DNA from: Tannerella sp.
Lineage (GTDB): Bacteria; Bacteroidota; Bacteroidia; Bacteroidales; Tannerellaceae
Reading direction: 5' to 3'
NCBI GenBank assembly: GCA_031277235.1
Contig: JAITMT010000097.1
Span: 1-6,370, forward strand
DNA length: 6,370 nucleotides
Shown here: piece after piece, positions 5,559 to 6,370 of the stretch
How positions within the stretch are numbered: position 1 is the stretch's first letter
How the letters are laid out: the number at the start of each line of letters is the position of its first letter
Notes under the pieces: model-generated
The model's input: only the letters and a program-made list of their open reading frames with translations
Told to the model about the DNA's origin: nothing
Database searches by the model: none
Program-made: the position numbers and the translations under genes

Positions 5559-6324
5559 TTATTGGGTCCTGGAAATTGTACTGTCCCTCAATTTATTTGT
5601 GAGGATCCTTCTAAAGTGAATGTTGCTTACGGCAAATTTAGCGTTTCATGGTCAGGTGGCGTAGAGACTGCAAACATTAGACGGCTTGAACCCTGGCTTG
5701 CCCCCGGTTTAGGTAGCAGCGCACCTTCAACTCTTAATGGGAAGGTAGTCAGTCCCCCTCCTTCCTCCAGTATATCAGGACCGGCATCTGTTTCCGTCAG
5801 TAGTCAGCCTGTATCGTACTATGCTTCGTCAAATCCGTCGTCGAGCAATTATGAATGGGATTGGCAATCCGATCCGGCCAATCCCATTTATAAATACGGG
5901 AATTACGTGAATATATATTTTAACGTTCCTGGTACCTCGCGTCTGTCACTTCGAGCTTGTAATAATTGCTGTGGGCCGTGGCAATATCTATATATTAATG
6001 CCACAGGCGGTTCATTTGTGACATATTATCCCAATCCTGTTTCGGATGTTCTACATATCGATGTCACGGCCAAATCATCGGCTGAGGATGCACGGAGTGT
6101 AAATGCTTCTTTTGATATCCTTCTCTACGATGAGTTGGGCACTCAATTGAGGCAAGCCGTTGCGAAGAGTGATACGAGTGTTCAGTTTGATGTATCCGGA
6201 CTGCCTGACGGGACTTACTATCTGCATGTTTACGATGGTACTAATGCAAAACCTGAAATGTATCAGATAATTGTCAGGCATTGATTTCCGTTCACGCAGC
6301 GTTTCACGCTTTCGATAAAATGCG

Positions 6325-6367
6325 AAAAAAACGTAACACGTATCCTCAAACGTGTTACGTTTTTTTT
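6325..6367 (+). terminator. Strong rho-independent terminator after the protease gene
   Basis: Arms 6325-6341 and 6350-6366 pair perfectly over 17 bp. The core is CGTAACACGT with an 8-nt loop (6342-6349). An A7 tract begins the left arm and eight T (6360-6367) end the right one, so it could work in both directions. It lies 40 bases after the TGA at 6284 and ends the operon. Bases 6285-6324 hold nothing else I can support. Confidence 0.88.
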
Positions 6368-6370
6368 GAT

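Larger units (their letters stand above)
4311..6284 (+). pseudogene. Trypsin-like (S1, lysyl-endopeptidase-type) T9SS protease, broken by two in-frame stops
   Basis: One reading frame of 658 codons, start ATG 4311 to TGA 6284, interrupted at codons 276 (TGA, 5136-5138) and 416 (TAG, 5556-5558). Order: signal peptide (1-19, ending SSGIYC before QN); N-terminal domain (about 70-200; GEWTVMPAGDKIWRLVISCK, LPEGAKFWIY); S1 catalytic domain (about 205-450); Ser/Pro-rich link and Ig/PKD-like domain (about 485-568); T9SS type A sorting domain (571-657; YYPNPVSDVLHID, VSGLPDGTYYLHVYDG, IIVRH). Counting stops as residues, the triad is all present: His258 in LLTASHC, Asp313 in SDFALFDL, Ser402 in VSSGSPL, where family members usually have GSSGSP. 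Related proteins read HWSFYWNYESP and VIGQL at the stops, so TGG to TGA and CAG to TAG are the likely changes. Without readthrough only 275 residues are made, lacking Asp, Ser and the export domain. Extracellular proteolysis is inferred for the intact ancestor. Confidence 0.85.

Noticed and set aside
4311..6284. Alternative genetic code with TGA as Trp and TAG as Gln
   Set aside because: Every complete gene in the window ends in TGA at a natural protein end, so TGA is a real stop here. Two independent nonsense transitions are simpler.

Overview
The window looks like chromosomal DNA of a member of the Bacteroidales. Three things support this: proteins ending in a type IX secretion (T9SS) type A sorting domain, -7 boxes of the Bacteroides form TAnnTTTG instead of an E. 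coli-type -10, and starts without well-placed Shine-Dalgarno sequences. The DNA is AT-rich and I see no RNA gene, transposase, integrase or CRISPR array.

Layout. (1) Positions 1-449, minus strand: the N-terminal 149 codons of a LuxR-type regulator of a kind common in Bacteroidales, cut by the window edge. (2) 450-664: a divergent intergenic region with a minus-strand promoter for the regulator, a perfect 18-bp inverted repeat around a 12-nt loop, and plus-strand promoter elements. (3) 665-2085: a two-gene operon of lipoproteins. The second starts with TTG inside the stop region of the first (TTGA overlap). (4) 2086-2243: a second copy of the inverted repeat and promoter region, whose 12-nt loop is in the opposite orientation. 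(5) 2244-6284: three genes in a row. The first encodes a secreted protein with regions like the propeptides of S8 proteases followed by a T9SS sorting domain. The second encodes a lipoprotein with the same kind of region plus the C-terminal domain of the first lipoprotein. The third is a trypsin-like (S1, lysyl-endopeptidase-type) T9SS protease interrupted by two in-frame stop codons. (6) 6325-6367: a strong rho-independent terminator.

How the genes fit together. All complete products are predicted to be exported: three as lipoproteins or T9SS cargo without an obvious enzyme, and one as a protease. The two lipoprotein genes at 665 and 3169 share an identical 56-bp signal-peptide segment and a homologous C-terminal domain, so the locus has grown by duplication and reshuffling. 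The two operons share a repeated promoter element and may be co-regulated; the divergent LuxR-type gene is a candidate regulator by position only.

The most notable observation is the exact inversion of the 12-nt loop between the two inverted-repeat copies, with the right flank still co-linear. In one orientation a TTTG-N19-TAnnTTTG promoter points into the downstream gene; in the other it points away. This could be a very small flip-flop promoter element, or a fossil of loop inversion at a palindrome.
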